From [Actinobacillus] rossii (GTDB lineage: Bacteria > Pseudomonadota > Gammaproteobacteria > Enterobacterales > Pasteurellaceae): a stretch of DNA of 64,000 nt. The position numbers and the translations under genes were made by a program. Below, in pieces: positions 1-10,298 of the stretch (within the stretch, counting starts at the first letter, position 1; each line of letters starts with the position of its first letter). The stretch spans positions 1,116,001 through 1,180,000 of the forward strand of contig UFRQ01000003.1 of assembly GCA_900444965.1 (NCBI GenBank), written 5' to 3'. The notes under the pieces are model-generated. The model did not search any database, was not told where the DNA came from, and saw nothing but the letters and a program-made list of their open reading frames with translations.

Positions 1-111
1 ACGGGACAACCCATCGATGTTATTGAGCGAGATACCGATCGTGATAACTTTATGTCTGCAGAAGAAGCTCGTGCGTACGGCTTAGTGGATACAGTAGTAA
101 CCAAACGCTAA
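1..111 (+). CDS. clpP: ClpP protease proteolytic subunit, C-terminal end only
   Basis: The window opens inside this gene; only the last 36 codons and the TAA stop are present. The residues ([18 protein letters not shown] followed by YGLVD) match the conserved ClpP C-terminal region, which includes the Asp of the Ser-His-Asp triad region and the final helix. The gene stops 9 bases before clpX, the usual clpP-clpX operon order. Identification rests on this short tail plus the neighbour. Confidence 0.9.
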   Translation, partial: TGQPIDVIERDTDRDNFMSAEEARAYGLVDTVVTKR

Positions 112-120
112 GGATAAAAG

Positions 121-1356
121 ATGACTCAGGAAAATCATACACACTGTTCGTTTTGCGGTAAGTCGCAAGAAGAAGTAGGCAAGTTGATTGCGGGTGTTTC
201 GGGTTATATTTGTGGTGATTGTATTGAACAATGCCATGAATTATTACTGGAAGCGAATGAAGAAAGTGCGGATGAAAATGTAGAAGTTTTAGAAGAAAAA
301 CTGCCTACACCGCATGAGATTCGTGCCCATTTAGATGATTATGTGATTGGGCAAGATTACGCGAAAAAAGTGCTTGCGGTAGCCTTGTATAACCACTATA
401 AACGTTTACATTCAAACCATAAAACGGATGATGTAGAGTTAAGCAAAAGTAATGTGCTATTAATTGGACCAACAGGAAGTGGGAAAACATTATTAGCACA
501 AACTTTAGCCCGAATGTTAAATGTGCCTTTTGCTATGGCGGATGCAACGACCTTAACTGAAGCGGGTTATGTGGGCGAAGACGTAGAAAATGTGATCCAA
601 AAATTACTACAAAATTGTGATTACGATACAGAAAAAGCCGAACAGGGCATTATTTACATCGATGAAATTGACAAAATCACACGTAAGTCAGAGAATCCAT
701 CGATCACGCGTGATGTGTCTGGCGAAGGGGTGCAACAAGCTTTATTAAAACTTATCGAGGGTACGGTTGCAGCAATTCCTCCGCAAGGTGGTCGTAAACA
801 TCCACAACAAGATATGTTGCGCGTAGATACATCGAAAATTTTGTTTATTTGTGGTGGCGCGTTTGCTGGTTTAGATAAAATTGTGCAAAAACGTGTGCAC
901 GTTGGCAGTGGCATTGGTTTCGGTGCAGAAGTAAAAGGCGAACAAGACGAATTAAGTTTGACCGATCTATTCAAACAAATTGAAACTGAAGACTTAATTA
1001 AATTTGGTATGATTCCAGAGTTTGTTGGACGTTTGCCAGTGATTGCGCCGTTAAGTGAATTAGATGAAAAAGCTCTAATTCAGATTCTAACAGAGCCTAA
1101 GAATGCTTTAACTAAACAATATCAAGCATTGTTTGGTTTAGAAAATGTGGAACTTGAGTTTACAAAAGAAGCCTTAACTGCGATGGCGAAAAAAGCACTA
1201 GAACGTAAAACAGGCGCGCGCGGTTTACGTTCTATTGTAGAAGGCGTGTTGCTTGACACGATGTATGATTTGCCATCACTGAAAAACCTTGCCAAAGTTG
1301 TTGTGGATGAAAGTGTGATCACGGATGGGGCAAGTCCAAAATTAGAATATAACTAA
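121..1356 (+). CDS. clpX: ClpX, ATP-dependent unfoldase of the ClpXP protease
   Basis: ClpX recognises, unfolds and translocates tagged substrates into ClpP. The N-terminus has the four-cysteine zinc-binding domain (CSFCGKS, then CGDCIEQC, residues about 10-37). Walker A is GPTGSGKT near residue 118, the pore loop GYVGED follows near 142, and Walker B is IYIDEIDK near 180. Sensor-2 lies in the KTGARGLRS stretch near 360. At 411 aa it is slightly shorter than E. coli ClpX (424), which is normal for the family. It lies directly behind clpP, almost certainly cotranscribed, and ends at a paired-uptake-word terminator. Confidence 0.98.
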   Translation: MTQENHTHCSFCGKSQEEVGKLIAGVSGYICGDCIEQCHELLLEANEESADENVEVLEEKLPTPHEIRAHLDDYVIGQDYAKKVLAVALYNHYKRLHSNHKTDDVELSKSNVLLIGPTGSGKTLLAQTLARMLNVPFAMADATTLTEAGYVGEDVENVIQKLLQNCDYDTEKAEQGIIYIDEIDKITRKSENPSITRDVSGEGVQQALLKLIEGTVAAIPPQGGRKHPQQDMLRVDTSKILFICGGAFAGLDKIVQKRVHVGSGIGFGAEVKGEQDELSLTDLFKQIETEDLIKFGMIPEFVGRLPVIAPLSELDEKALIQILTEPKNALTKQYQALFGLENVELEFTKEALTAMAKKALERKTGARGLRSIVEGVLLDTMYDLPSLKNLAKVVVDESVITDGASPKLEYN

Positions 1357-1394
1357 TCTGTAGTTAGTCTAATATTGTTGGACAAGGAAATGTC

Positions 1395-1424
1395 AAAAGT
1401 GCGGTTAATTAGACCGCACTTTTT
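1395..1424 (+). terminator. Terminator after clpX made of two inverted uptake words
   Basis: AAAAGTGCGGT, a 7-base loop, then ACCGCACTTTTT forms a perfect stem with a T-run. The stem arms are the Haemophilus-type uptake word in opposite orientations, a common Pasteurellaceae terminator design. Confidence 0.85.
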
Positions 1425-1513
1425 GTGTTTTTTAGAATACACCTTGAATATGAATTTTTTATCCCAATATAAGAATTATTCCTAAGAATTTGATAGAAAG
1501 AAGAGTAAAAATA

Positions 1514-3934
1514 ATGAATGCAGAACGCACAGAGACTCGTGAGATCTCAGTCTTACCTTTACGCGATGTTGTTGTGTTTCCTTACATGATAATGCCACTT
1601 TTTGTGGGGCGCGATAAATCAATCCGTAGTCTTGAGCATGCTATGGAAACTGATAAACAACTGTTGCTTGTCGCACAAAAACAAGCCGAAATTGAAGAAC
1701 CGACAGTCGAAGATTTATATGATATTGGGACAGTGGTCAATATTATTCAAATGTTGAAATTACCAGACGGAACCGTAAAAGTTCTCGTAGAAGGTAAACA
1801 GCGTGCCACAATTTTAAAAATTAGTGATGAGCAGCACTTTTCTGCCGTGATTGAGCCAATTGAAACTGTGGTTGAACAAAATAAAGAGCTTGAAGTTGTA
1901 CGTAAGGCTGCCTTTGATGAATTTGAGAATTACGCGAAGCAAAATAAAAAAATTCAGCCGGAAATGATCAATGCGTTAACGACTATCGATGATGCTGATC
2001 GTTTCGCTGATACTTTGGCTGCACATTTGCCCGTCTCTGTTCGCCATAAACAAGAAGTCTTGGCACGTGCCAATGTACAAGAGCGCTTGGAATATTTACT
2101 TGGTGCGATGGAAAGCGAAACAGACTTATTACAAGTTGAAAAACGTATTCGAGCCAAAGTTAAAGAGCAAATGGAGAAAACGCATCGCGATTATTACTTA
2201 AATGAACAAATGAAAGCGATTCGTAAAGAGTTGGACGGTGATGAAGATGCCCAAGCTGACAGCGAAATTGATCAATTACGCAAAAAGCTAGATGAGGCGA
2301 AATTACCACTTGAAGCGAAAGAAAAAGTGGACGCGGAAATTAAAAAGCTCAAAATGATGTCGCCAATGTCATCAGAAGCAACCGTTGTGCGCAGTTATAT
2401 TGATTGGATGTTGCAAGTGCCATGGCATAAACGCACTAAAGTGAAGAAAGACTTACAAAAGGCGCAAGAGATTCTTGATGCGGATCATTATGGACTTGAG
2501 CGTGTTAAAGAACGAATCTTAGAGTATTTGGCGGTACAATCACGTTTAAATCAAATCAAGGGACCAATTTTATGTTTAGTAGGACCGCCTGGGGTAGGTA
2601 AAACATCTCTTGGTCAATCTATTGCCAATGCTACAGGACGTAAATATGTACGTATGGCGTTAGGTGGTGTGAGAGATGAAGCTGAAATTCGTGGTCACCG
2701 TAAAACTTACATAGGTTCATTACCAGGCAAATTGATTCAGAAAATGGCAAAAGTGGGGGTAAAAAATCCGTTATTTTTGCTTGATGAAATTGACAAAATG
2801 GCGATGGATTATCGTGGTGATCCGGCATCTGCACTATTGGAAGTGCTTGATCCTGAGCAAAATGCCAAATTCAATGATCACTATTTAGAAGTGGATTATG
2901 ATTTGTCGGATGTGATGTTTGTTGCGACTTCAAATTCGATGAATATTCCTGGTCCATTGTTAGATCGTATGGAAGTGATTCGTTTATCAGGCTATACAGA
3001 AGATGAAAAAATCAATATCGCAAAACGCCATCTGCTTGAAAAACAAATGGAGCGTAATGGTTTAAAACCGAATGAATTGACTATTGAAGATAGTGCGATT
3101 GTAGATATTATCCGTTATTACACCCGTGAAGCTGGTGTACGTGGTTTAGAACGGGAAATTTCAAAAATTTGCCGTAAAGCGGTAAAACAGTTATTACTCA
3201 ATAAAAAAGTCCAATCACTTGTGGTTAATAGCGATAATTTGAACGATTATCTTGGTGTGCGCCGTTTCGATTACGGTTTGGCGGATACGGAAAATCGGAT
3301 TGGCGAAGTGACAGGTTTAGCTTGGACAGAAGTCGGTGGTGATTTGTTAACTATCGAAACAGCCTCTGTGGTCGGTAAAGGTAAATTAACTTTTACAGGT
3401 TCATTAGGTGATGTGATGAAAGAGTCGATTCAGGCAGCCATGACGGTGGTTCGTTCTCGCGCGGAAAAATTGGGCATTGCCAGTGATTTCCATGAAAAAC
3501 GCGATATTCACATCCATGTGCCAGACGGAGCAACACCTAAAGACGGTCCGAGTGCGGGTATTGCCATGTGCACGGCATTAGTTTCTTGTTTAACAGGAAA
3601 CCCAGTGCGTGCAGATGTAGCAATGACTGGTGAAATTAATTTACGTGGTAAAGTATTGCCAATTGGTGGTTTGAAAGAAAAATTATTGGCAGCACACCGT
3701 GGCGGTATTAAAACGGTGCTAATTCCAAAAGATAACGTGAAAGATTTAGAAGAAATTCCACAAAATGCAAAAGATAATTTAACTATTCATGCAGTGGAAA
3801 CGATTGATGAGGTCTTAACGCTTGCCCTTGAAAATCCACCTCAAGGGGTTGAGTTTGTGAAACTTTCTCCTGTTAATGCAGTGAAAGTACCACGCCCACG
3901 GAAGTCATCAAAAGTAAAACCAACGGTGAATTAG
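1514..3934 (+). CDS. lon: Lon protease, ATP-dependent serine protease (LonA)
   Basis: Cytoplasmic quality-control protease. The N-terminal substrate-binding domain opens with [20 protein letters not shown]. Walker A is GPPGVGKTS near residue 360, Walker B is FLLDEIDKM, and the proteolytic dyad is Ser in DGPSAGIAM near 683 and Lys in [15 protein letters not shown] near 726. The reading frame is open from a TTG at 1490, but the ATG at 1514 gives the family N-terminus and a length of 806 aa, against 784 in E. coli. Leading spacer to clpX carries a terminator, so lon has its own promoter. A paired-uptake-word terminator follows the gene. Confidence 0.97.
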   Translation: MNAERTETREISVLPLRDVVVFPYMIMPLFVGRDKSIRSLEHAMETDKQLLLVAQKQAEIEEPTVEDLYDIGTVVNIIQMLKLPDGTVKVLVEGKQRATILKISDEQHFSAVIEPIETVVEQNKELEVVRKAAFDEFENYAKQNKKIQPEMINALTTIDDADRFADTLAAHLPVSVRHKQEVLARANVQERLEYLLGAMESETDLLQVEKRIRAKVKEQMEKTHRDYYLNEQMKAIRKELDGDEDAQADSEIDQLRKKLDEAKLPLEAKEKVDAEIKKLKMMSPMSSEATVVRSYIDWMLQVPWHKRTKVKKDLQKAQEILDADHYGLERVKERILEYLAVQSRLNQIKGPILCLVGPPGVGKTSLGQSIANATGRKYVRMALGGVRDEAEIRGHRKTYIGSLPGKLIQKMAKVGVKNPLFLLDEIDKMAMDYRGDPASALLEVLDPEQNAKFNDHYLEVDYDLSDVMFVATSNSMNIPGPLLDRMEVIRLSGYTEDEKINIAKRHLLEKQMERNGLKPNELTIEDSAIVDIIRYYTREAGVRGLEREISKICRKAVKQLLLNKKVQSLVVNSDNLNDYLGVRRFDYGLADTENRIGEVTGLAWTEVGGDLLTIETASVVGKGKLTFTGSLGDVMKESIQAAMTVVRSRAEKLGIASDFHEKRDIHIHVPDGATPKDGPSAGIAMCTALVSCLTGNPVRADVAMTGEINLRGKVLPIGGLKEKLLAAHRGGIKTVLIPKDNVKDLEEIPQNAKDNLTIHAVETIDEVLTLALENPPQGVEFVKLSPVNAVKVPRPRKSSKVKPTVN

Positions 3935-3946
3935 TTTTTTAAATAC

Positions 3947-3986
3947 AAGTGCGGTGAAAAATTTACTTATTTTTCACCGCACTTTA
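3947..3986 (+). terminator. Terminator after lon (extended inverted uptake words)
   Basis: AAGTGCGGTGAAAAAT and ATTTTTCACCGCACTT form a 16-bp stem around a short loop. The arms include the extended form of the Haemophilus-type uptake signal. Confidence 0.8.
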
Positions 3987-4030
3987 CTTTATAATTTCGT
4001 GGCTTATTTATAAAACATAGGAAAATCCAG

Positions 4031-5908
4031 ATGTTATTTATGGAAAAAATGCACCACTTAGCTAATAGCTGGGTGTCGAAAGCCATTCTTGCTGCAATCG
4101 CGATTTCATTCGTGGTGTCAGGAATGTATGGTTATTTAGGGTCGTCGACGGATTTGTCAGCGGCAAAAGTGAATGGCGAAGAAATTAGCCAACAGCAATT
4201 CCAGCAACACTATAACGAGGCCTATCAGCGCATTAGTCAACAATTAGGTTCGACAGAGCTGGCAGCTGTTGTGGATTCACCTGAATTTGTTAGTGGATTA
4301 AGAACGCAGGTAATGAACGAGTTAATCGATCAAGAATTAATGCGTCAATACAGTGATGAGTTGAATTTGGCTGTCAGTGATGACGCGATTAAACGTGCAA
4401 TCGTGACCACACCTGCTTTCCAAGTAGATGGTAAGTTTAGCAATGAAGCATACCAACTATTTTTACGTAACAATAATATGAACGCAGATACTTATGCGCA
4501 ATATTTACGTGAAGCCATGCGTTTAGATCAATTGCAACAAGGTTTGATGGGAACAAACTTTTTGACGCCTAACCAGCAGAATGAATTTGCTAAAGCATTC
4601 TTCCAAGAACGTACCGTTCGTTTGGCGAAATTTTCATTGGCTAATGAGATGGCAAAACAGTCTGTCACTGAGCAAGAAATACAAGACTATTATAATGCGA
4701 ATAAGGCAAACTTTGCGATGCCAGAAATGGTTAAAGTGCAATATATTGACTTAACCAAAGCAATTGCAGAGAAAAATGTTACGGTAACAGATGTTGAAAT
4801 TCAGCAGTATTATCAAGATCATAAATCTGAGTTTATGACAAAAGGACAACAACGTTTATCGCATATTCAAGTTGCAACGGAAAAAGATGCGAATGAAATT
4901 TATGCTGCATTACAATCCGGTGCAGATTTTGCAGAGTTAGCAAAAACTAAATCAACAGATAAAGTTTCAGCGGCTAAAGGTGGTGAACTTGGCTGGTTGA
5001 ATACGGGCGATCTACCGCAAAACTTTGAAGATGCTGCTGTCGCAGTTGAAGTCGGGCATTTTAGCTCGCCTGTGAATGTGGATGGTAGTTTCCATATTAT
5101 TAAAGTCGATGAACGTAAAGGTTCGGTGGAATTACCATTAGAACAAGTGCGTGATCAAATCGTAGCAGCTGTACGTCAAGATTTATTGGCTAAAGCATTT
5201 TATTCCGTGGAAAAACAGGTGGCTGACAAGGCATTTGAAGATCAATCATCTTTAAAGGCGGCGGCAGCAGTGGCTGGAGTAGAAGTAAAAGAAACCGGAT
5301 ATTTCACACGTCGTGATTTGCCCGCAGAATTGAATTTCCCGACAATCGGTAGTGCCATTTTTGACGGCGATGTGTCACAAGGTAATGTGAACTCTGAACC
5401 AATGAATGTGGGTGAACAACATTCTATTGTGGTGCGAGTGGTAGATCATAAAGCTGAAGGCACAAAAACCTTAGAAGAAGCGAAAGCTGAAATTAAGGAT
5501 TTCTTAACGCGTCAAAAAGCAGAAAAAGTTGTATTAGAAAGTGCGGAGAAATTTGTGACAGATTTACAGCAAGGTAACGTGCCTGAGGCAGTGAATTTTG
5601 GTGCAGAAGAAAAATGGATTTATGCAGAGAAAAAAGATCCTGAGTTGAATAATGCCATTTTTGCGATGCCAAAACCAGAAAATGGCAAAACAACCTATAA
5701 GGCAACAAAAGCTAATAATGGTGAAGTCGTGATTGTGGCGTTAGATGCGGTTAAAGATGGTGAGCCGGGTGAAAAATTACTTGCTCAATTAAACGCACAA
5801 ACTTTACAAGCGCAAGCACAAGAAGTACAAGCAAATTTACTTAAGTCTCTACGGGCGAAAGCAAAAGTGGATATTAATGAAAGTTTGTTGAAACAAGAAA
5901 CTGAATAA
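4031..5908 (+). CDS. ppiD: PpiD-like periplasmic folding chaperone (SurA N-like plus parvulin domain)
   Basis: Inner-membrane-anchored chaperone acting on proteins leaving the Sec translocon. A single N-terminal membrane segment (about residues 17-36, AILAAIAISFVVSGMYGYL) is followed by a SurA_N-3/PpiD-type chaperone region and a PpiC parvulin domain near residues 270-360 (QRLSHIQVAT through GGELGWL to HIIKVDER). Length is 625 aa, as for E. coli PpiD (623). The start MLFMEKMHH gives the short cytoplasmic tail typical of Pasteurellaceae homologues. It lies behind lon, as is common in gammaproteobacteria, although hupB, which often sits between them, is absent here. Confidence 0.93.
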   Translation: MLFMEKMHHLANSWVSKAILAAIAISFVVSGMYGYLGSSTDLSAAKVNGEEISQQQFQQHYNEAYQRISQQLGSTELAAVVDSPEFVSGLRTQVMNELIDQELMRQYSDELNLAVSDDAIKRAIVTTPAFQVDGKFSNEAYQLFLRNNNMNADTYAQYLREAMRLDQLQQGLMGTNFLTPNQQNEFAKAFFQERTVRLAKFSLANEMAKQSVTEQEIQDYYNANKANFAMPEMVKVQYIDLTKAIAEKNVTVTDVEIQQYYQDHKSEFMTKGQQRLSHIQVATEKDANEIYAALQSGADFAELAKTKSTDKVSAAKGGELGWLNTGDLPQNFEDAAVAVEVGHFSSPVNVDGSFHIIKVDERKGSVELPLEQVRDQIVAAVRQDLLAKAFYSVEKQVADKAFEDQSSLKAAAAVAGVEVKETGYFTRRDLPAELNFPTIGSAIFDGDVSQGNVNSEPMNVGEQHSIVVRVVDHKAEGTKTLEEAKAEIKDFLTRQKAEKVVLESAEKFVTDLQQGNVPEAVNFGAEEKWIYAEKKDPELNNAIFAMPKPENGKTTYKATKANNGEVVIVALDAVKDGEPGEKLLAQLNAQTLQAQAQEVQANLLKSLRAKAKVDINESLLKQETE

Positions 5909-5919
5909 AATGATCATTA

Positions 5920-5947
5920 AAAAGCGTCAATAATATTGACGCTTTTT
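5920..5947 (+). terminator. Rho-independent terminator after ppiD
   Basis: AAAGCGTCAATA and TATTGACGCTTTTTT form a strong stem followed by a T-run, 12 bases after the stop codon. Confidence 0.85.
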
Positions 5948-6080
5948 TGATGAACTAATGAAAATTATCTAGTTTTTGACTGCGCTTTATGGTATAAATG
6001 CGCGGTTATTTTTGGCTATGTTGTTTATAGCTAGAATAACGTCATTTTTAACTGAAATAACACACACATATCGTAAAGGT

Positions 6081-6135
6081 TAAATCGGGGTGCCAAACGG
6101 TCGATTTGCTTGATATGTGGAGGCTCAACCCCAAT
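6081..6135 (+). promoter_or_regulatory. Structured rpsB 5' leader, likely S2 autoregulatory element
   Basis: The untranslated leader contains AAATCG...CGATTT pairing and GGGGT...ACCCC pairing just upstream of the rpsB ribosome binding site. In gammaproteobacteria the rpsB-tsf leader is a conserved structure through which ribosomal protein S2 represses its own operon. The position and paired segments fit that element; the exact fold was not computed. Confidence 0.45.
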
Positions 6136-6150
6136 TAAAAGGAAAATATT

Positions 6151-6876
6151 ATGGCACAAGTTTCAATGCGCGACATGATTAACGCAGGCGTACATTTCGG
6201 TCACCAAACTCGTTACTGGAACCCAAAAATGAAACCATTCATTTTCGGTGCTCGTAATGGTGTTCATATCGTAAACCTTGAAAAAACACTTCCGTTATTC
6301 AACGAAGCATTAGCTGAATTAACTCGTATCGCTAACAACAACGGTAAAGTATTATTCGTTGGTACAAAACGTGCAGCGTCTGAAGCAGTTAAAGCAGCAG
6401 CATTAGATTGCCAACAATTCTATGTAAATCACCGTTGGTTAGGTGGTATGTTGACAAACTGGAAAACAGTTCGTCAATCAATCAAACGTTTAAAAGATTT
6501 AGAAACGCAATCTCAAGACGGTACATTTGATAAATTAACCAAAAAAGAAGCGTTAGATCGTTCACGTGAAATGGCTAAATTAGAATTAAGCCTTGGCGGT
6601 ATTAAAGAGATGGCTGGTCTTCCAGATGCAATTTTCGTTATCGGTGCAGATTACGAACATATCGCAATTAAAGAAGCAAACAATCTTGGTATCCCAGTAT
6701 TCGCGGTGGTTGATACCAACGCAACTCCAGACGGCGTTGATTTCCTTATCCCAGGTAACGATGACGCAACTCGTGCGATTCAATTATACTTAACTTCTGC
6801 AGCAGCAGCAGTGAAAGAAGGTCGTAAAGCTGAAGTTGCAGCGGAAGAAAAATTCGCTGAAGAAACAGCAGAGTAA
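6151..6876 (+). CDS. rpsB: 30S ribosomal protein S2
   Basis: Component of the small ribosomal subunit. The opening [24 protein letters not shown] is the S2 signature, and [18 protein letters not shown] and [15 protein letters not shown] are further conserved blocks. Length is 241 aa, equal to E. coli S2. A good AAAGGA ribosome binding site lies 8 bases before ATG. It is the first gene of the rpsB-tsf operon, with a leaky hairpin between the two genes. Confidence 0.99.
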   Translation: MAQVSMRDMINAGVHFGHQTRYWNPKMKPFIFGARNGVHIVNLEKTLPLFNEALAELTRIANNNGKVLFVGTKRAASEAVKAAALDCQQFYVNHRWLGGMLTNWKTVRQSIKRLKDLETQSQDGTFDKLTKKEALDRSREMAKLELSLGGIKEMAGLPDAIFVIGADYEHIAIKEANNLGIPVFAVVDTNATPDGVDFLIPGNDDATRAIQLYLTSAAAAVKEGRKAEVAAEEKFAEETAE

Positions 6877-6902
6877 TCTGGTTAAATAGGCTAAGCCCTA
6901 TT

Positions 6903-6937
6903 CAAAACAGGGGGCGAAAGTTCCCTGTTTTACTTTA
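6903..6937 (+). terminator. Intercistronic hairpin between rpsB and tsf (attenuating terminator)
   Basis: AAAACAGGG and CCCTGTTTT pair around a GGCGAAAGTT loop, followed by TACTTTAACT rather than a clean T-run. An equivalent partial terminator between rpsB and tsf is known in E. coli and sets the S2:EF-Ts ratio. Confidence 0.7.
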
Positions 6938-7023
6938 ACTATCCGAATTCATTAAAGTGCGGTTATTTTTTTGCAAGTTTTAGGAATAACCGTATTTCAC
7001 ATCAAAATCTAGAGGACAAGAAA

Positions 7024-7875
7024 ATGGCTGAAATCACAGCATCATTAGTAAAAGAACTTCGTGAACGTACTGGCGCGGGTATGATGGAATGTAAAAAAGC
7101 GTTAGTGGAAGCGAACGGTGATATTGAATTAGCAATCGACAATATGCGTAAATCTGGTCAAGCAAAAGCGGCTAAAAAAGCGGGTCGTGTTGCTGCTGAA
7201 GGTGTTATCCTTGCTCGTATTGGCGCAGGTTTCGGTGTGTTAGTTGAAATGAACTGTGAAACTGACTTCGTTGCAAAAGATGCAGGTTTCTTAGGTTTAG
7301 CAAATGAAGTGGCAGATTATGCATTAGCAAATAAAGGCGTGAAAATTGATGCTTTAGCTGCACACTTTGAAGAAAAACGTGCTGCTTTAGTGGCTAAAAT
7401 CGGTGAAAACATGACAATCCGTCGTGTTCAATACTTAGATGGTCAAGTTATCGCACAATATTTACATGGCGCAAAAATCGGTGTATTAGTTGCTGGTCAA
7501 GGTTCAGAAGATGAACTTAAAAAAGTGGCAATGCACGTAGCAGCAAGCAAACCTGAATTCGTAAATCCAGAAGATGTATCTGCTGAAGTTGTAGCTCATG
7601 AACGTCAAATCCAAATCGACATCGCTATCAACTCTGGAAAACCAAAAGAAATCGCAGAGAAAATGGTTGAAGGTCGTATGAAGAAATTCACTGGTGAAGT
7701 TTCATTGACAGGTCAAGCATTCGTTATGGATCCTTCAGTAACTGTAGGCGAGTACCTAAAATCAGTCAATACATCAGTATCTAACTTCATTCGTTTAGAA
7801 GTTGGTGAAGGTATTGAAAAAGTAGAAGAAGATTTTGCAGCAGAAGTAGCTAAAATCACTGGTGGTAACGCTTAA
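7024..7875 (+). CDS. tsf: Translation elongation factor Ts
   Basis: Guanine-nucleotide exchange factor for EF-Tu. The N-terminal UBA-like domain has the EF-Ts signature [19 protein letters not shown], and the core contains the TDFVA motif ([10 protein letters not shown], residues about 78-87) that contacts EF-Tu. Length is 283 aa, as for E. coli (283). An uptake word lies just upstream at about 6955. Confidence 0.99.
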   Translation: MAEITASLVKELRERTGAGMMECKKALVEANGDIELAIDNMRKSGQAKAAKKAGRVAAEGVILARIGAGFGVLVEMNCETDFVAKDAGFLGLANEVADYALANKGVKIDALAAHFEEKRAALVAKIGENMTIRRVQYLDGQVIAQYLHGAKIGVLVAGQGSEDELKKVAMHVAASKPEFVNPEDVSAEVVAHERQIQIDIAINSGKPKEIAEKMVEGRMKKFTGEVSLTGQAFVMDPSVTVGEYLKSVNTSVSNFIRLEVGEGIEKVEEDFAAEVAKITGGNA

Positions 7876-7900
7876 TTTTTCATTTTATGAAGAATTACTG

Positions 7901-7930
7901 GGACAGGCTTTATGCCTGTCCTTTTGTTTT
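7901..7930 (+). terminator. Rho-independent terminator after tsf
   Basis: GGACAGGC-TTTAT-GCCTGTCC followed by TTTTGTTTT, 25 bases after the tsf stop. Confidence 0.9.
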
Positions 7931-8024
7931 TTATGCAATATTTTCCTTAAGTTAAATAAAGTCTCAATTTTGTTGTCTAAGTAAAGGCAAATGTGCGGTC
8001 AGAAATCTAGGAGTTTTAAGCGAA

Positions 8025-8207
8025 ATGAATAAAATTATTGCGATGTTAATGAGTACCCCAAAAGCAAAATTAATTAAAATTGCGATTATTTTAATTTACC
8101 TTTTTAGCCCAATCGACATTTTGCCTGAATCGGTACTAGGACCTTTAGGACTAGCTGATGATGCAGCAGCGATTGCGTTATTAATTCGTACGATTATGAA
8201 AAAATAA
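8025..8207 (+). CDS. Small DUF1232 (YkvA-like) membrane protein
   Basis: A 60-residue protein with one hydrophobic segment (about residues 18-36) containing the DUF1232 hallmark SPIDILPE. The family is small, membrane-associated and without an agreed function. An AGGAG ribosome binding site lies about 12 bases before the ATG. The IS1016-like element begins at the base after its stop codon; the duplicated target AAAAATAA includes the stop, so the coding sequence is intact. Confidence 0.8.
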   Translation: MNKIIAMLMSTPKAKLIKIAIILIYLFSPIDILPESVLGPLGLADDAAAIALLIRTIMKK

Positions 8208-8935
8208 GGGGCTGTCCTAGATAACTAGAACAAATACTCCCTAACTAATTGTTTTAAAATAGAAATTTGAGTTTTTAAATCACTGTGATTAAAACGCCAT
8301 TCGCATTCCTTTAAATAGAGTTCAAAATGTTCTTTAGGAATACCATTAAACTTGCGTAAATGACGTTTTGCTTGACTCCCAAAATTCTCAATTCCGTTAA
8401 TATGATTTTGTTTTTCTGCAAAATGCGTGCTGTGATTGATACGAAAATGACTAAATTCGCTCACATCTAACACATCATAACTTCTATAGAAATCAGTGTA
8501 AACAATGCTATCAGGCTTTACTTGCTCACGAATAATAGGCAATAACGTTGCAGATTGTGTATTTGGCACAGCAACGGTATAAACTCTGCCATTTCGCTTG
8601 AGAAGCCCAAATACCGCAATTTTACCTGCGGCCCCACGACCTCGTTTACCTTTGCGCTGTCCACCAAAGTAGCTTTCATCAGTTTCAATTTCGCCTTCAA
8701 ACATCTCTAGATGTAGACTATTTTGATAAATGAGCAATCGTAACCGATGAAAGTAAAACGCTGCCGTAGTTTTATTTACATTAACTAACTCAGCAGCCGT
8801 TCGAGCGGTGACGCCTGCAACGAAAAGTTCAATGAGTTTGGTTTGTTTGTACTGACTTAGACGACTTTTTCTCATTCAGATATTTTATCCTAAATGGGAT
8901 TTTTGGTCAGTTATCTAGGACAGCCCCAAAAATAA
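8200..8935. mobile_element. IS1016-like insertion sequence (IS1595 family) with perfect 8-bp target duplication
   Basis: The element runs 8208-8927 (720 bp). Its ends GGGGCTGTCCTAGATAACT and AGTTATCTAGGACAGCCCC are perfect terminal inverted repeats. AAAAATAA flanks it on both sides (8200-8207 and 8928-8935), the 8-bp duplication expected for IS1595-family elements, so this is a clean recent insertion. It carries one transposase gene on the minus strand. The ends and transposase are recognisable as the IS1016 group of Haemophilus. Confidence 0.93.
8225..8875 (-). CDS. IS1016-like transposase (IS1595 family)
   Basis: A 216-residue DDE-type transposase. The N-terminal helix-turn-helix region begins MRKSRLSQYKQTKLIELF. 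The catalytic core has ETDESYFGG, VYTDFYRSY and an INGIENF block. In the IS1016 relatives I recall, INGIENF is followed by WNQAKRH; here it reads GSQAKRH, so the conserved Trp is missing and activity may be reduced. The frame is otherwise full length. Confidence 0.9.
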   Translation of the reverse strand: MRKSRLSQYKQTKLIELFVAGVTARTAAELVNVNKTTAAFYFHRLRLLIYQNSLHLEMFEGEIETDESYFGGQRKGKRGRGAAGKIAVFGLLKRNGRVYTVAVPNTQSATLLPIIREQVKPDSIVYTDFYRSYDVLDVSEFSHFRINHSTHFAEKQNHINGIENFGSQAKRHLRKFNGIPKEHFELYLKECEWRFNHSDLKTQISILKQLVREYLF

Positions 8936-8962
8936 TGCTCGAATTTTATATTTTTTAGCATT
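8928..8962. terminator. Shared bidirectional terminator, split by the IS1016-like insertion
   Basis: With the IS removed the junction reads AAATAATGCT, a spacer, then AGCATTATTT: a hairpin between the convergent DUF1232 gene and sensor-kinase gene. The left arm is duplicated at 8200-8207 by the insertion, so the full hairpin is still present on the kinase side. Confidence 0.55.
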
Positions 8963-8964
8963 AT

Positions 8965-10195
8965 TTACGCCTTACAAAAAGACATCGTTATTTTTGTCCC
9001 TGTTTTATCTGAAATAATGCTGACTTCGCCATTGTGGGCATTAACAATAGATTTGGTAATCGCAAGCCCTAAACCTGTGCCATTGTCTTTGGCTGATTGT
9101 CGGGTTCGCGACTTTTCAACGCGATAAAAACGATTAAATAAATGTGGTAAATCTTCAGCTGGAATAGTCTCACCTTGATTGTAAACAGATAGAATAAGTT
9201 GTTGTTCTTGCTCTTGAATTTCTACCACAATATCACTTTGGCGATTGGCATATTGTAATGCATTTGAGAGTAGGTTACTGATTGCACGGCGTAGCATTAA
9301 GGCATTACCGTATAATTCGCCTGAACCTTTTAAAAGCAATTTAACCTGTTTTTCTTCTGCAACAAATTCAAAAAAAGCAAAAAGAGCGGTAATTTCTTGA
9401 GAAAGATTAACTAATTGTTTTTCTTTAATATATTGTCCATTTTCATTTTTTGCGAGAAATAGCATATCGGAAATAGTACGAGCAAGTCGTTCTAGTTCTT
9501 CGGCATTAGAAGAAAGAATATCAATATATTGCTTGTTTTCTCGTTTTTGACTTAATGTAACTTGCGTTTGGGTCAGCATATTATTAATGGGTGTACGGAA
9601 TTCGTGGGCTAAATCAGATGAAAATGCGGATAAACGTTGAAATTCATCATTTAACTTTGCCAACATTTGATTAATACCTTCTACAACGGATTGTAATTCT
9701 ATGGGAATATCTGTGAGTTCTAATCGAAGATTTAATTTTTCGCCCGTGATTTTATTGGCTAATGCTTGTACTTTTTGGAGTGGTTTAAGTGTACTCCTGA
9801 CGCTTAAATATCCTAAAATTGAGCCTATTCCACTTAAAATGAGTACAAAAATAACAAAACTGATTTTGATATTTTGCATAAAAAGAAGATGATGTCCTGT
9901 CGATGAAAATAAGATACCTCGTAAGGCAATTTTATCTAATGTAGTGACTGTAAATGCGACACCACGCAGCGTATGTGCGTCATTTTTCCATTCTAATAGC
10001 ATTGAAATATCTTGAGTTTGCTGAATATCTTTTTGAATATTGGCGGGAATTGATGAGGCATTTTTTGAGTGAGAAAATTCAGCTTGATTATAGTAAATGA
10101 CTAAATCCGATGTTGAAGTATAGCGAGCTATTTGTTTATTTAAAACTGTCATTAGTTCATCAGCAGTTGTATAACTAATTTCTTGTTGAATTAAC
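8965..10195 (-). pseudogene. CusS/QseC-like sensor histidine kinase lacking its N-terminus
   Basis: The surviving part encodes a periplasmic sensing region, a second membrane segment (about FVIFVLILSGIGSILGYL), a HAMP linker, the H-box SSDLAHEFRTPIN, the N-box RRAISNLLSNALQYA and a C-terminal G-box NGTGLGLAITKSIV, so the catalytic half is intact. The coding sequence breaks off at the IS481 boundary at 10195/10196, before the first membrane segment. The open frame that runs further is IS sequence. No response regulator is next to it. A fragment at 16280-16331 may be the missing N-terminus. A two-component heavy-metal or envelope-stress role is typical for the family, but the ligand cannot be told. 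Confidence 0.85.
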
Positions 10196-10236
10196 TGTAG
10201 AAGATCAGACTTGATCTGACAAATCATTATAAAAAT

Positions 10237-10298
10237 GAGAGTTTCCCGTTTAGAATATGAGTGTCTAAAATTAAATCTAAACAAAAAAGGAAACTCTC
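10237..10298 (+). promoter_or_regulatory. Long hairpin covering the IS481 transposase ribosome binding site
   Basis: GAGAGTTTCC (10237-10246) pairs with GGAAACTCTC (10289-10298), and inside it GTTTAGA pairs with TCTAAAC. The second arm contains the AAGGAA ribosome binding site and ends at the base before the ATG. The same structure occurs in all four copies. Such a stem would hide the ribosome binding site in transcripts entering from outside the element, as described for IS10 and IS50. Confidence 0.65.

Noticed and set aside
5976..6000. Consensus sigma-70 promoter for rpsB (TTGACT and TATAAA)
   Set aside because: The two boxes are only 11 bases apart, too close for a functional pair, so no exact promoter is annotated there.
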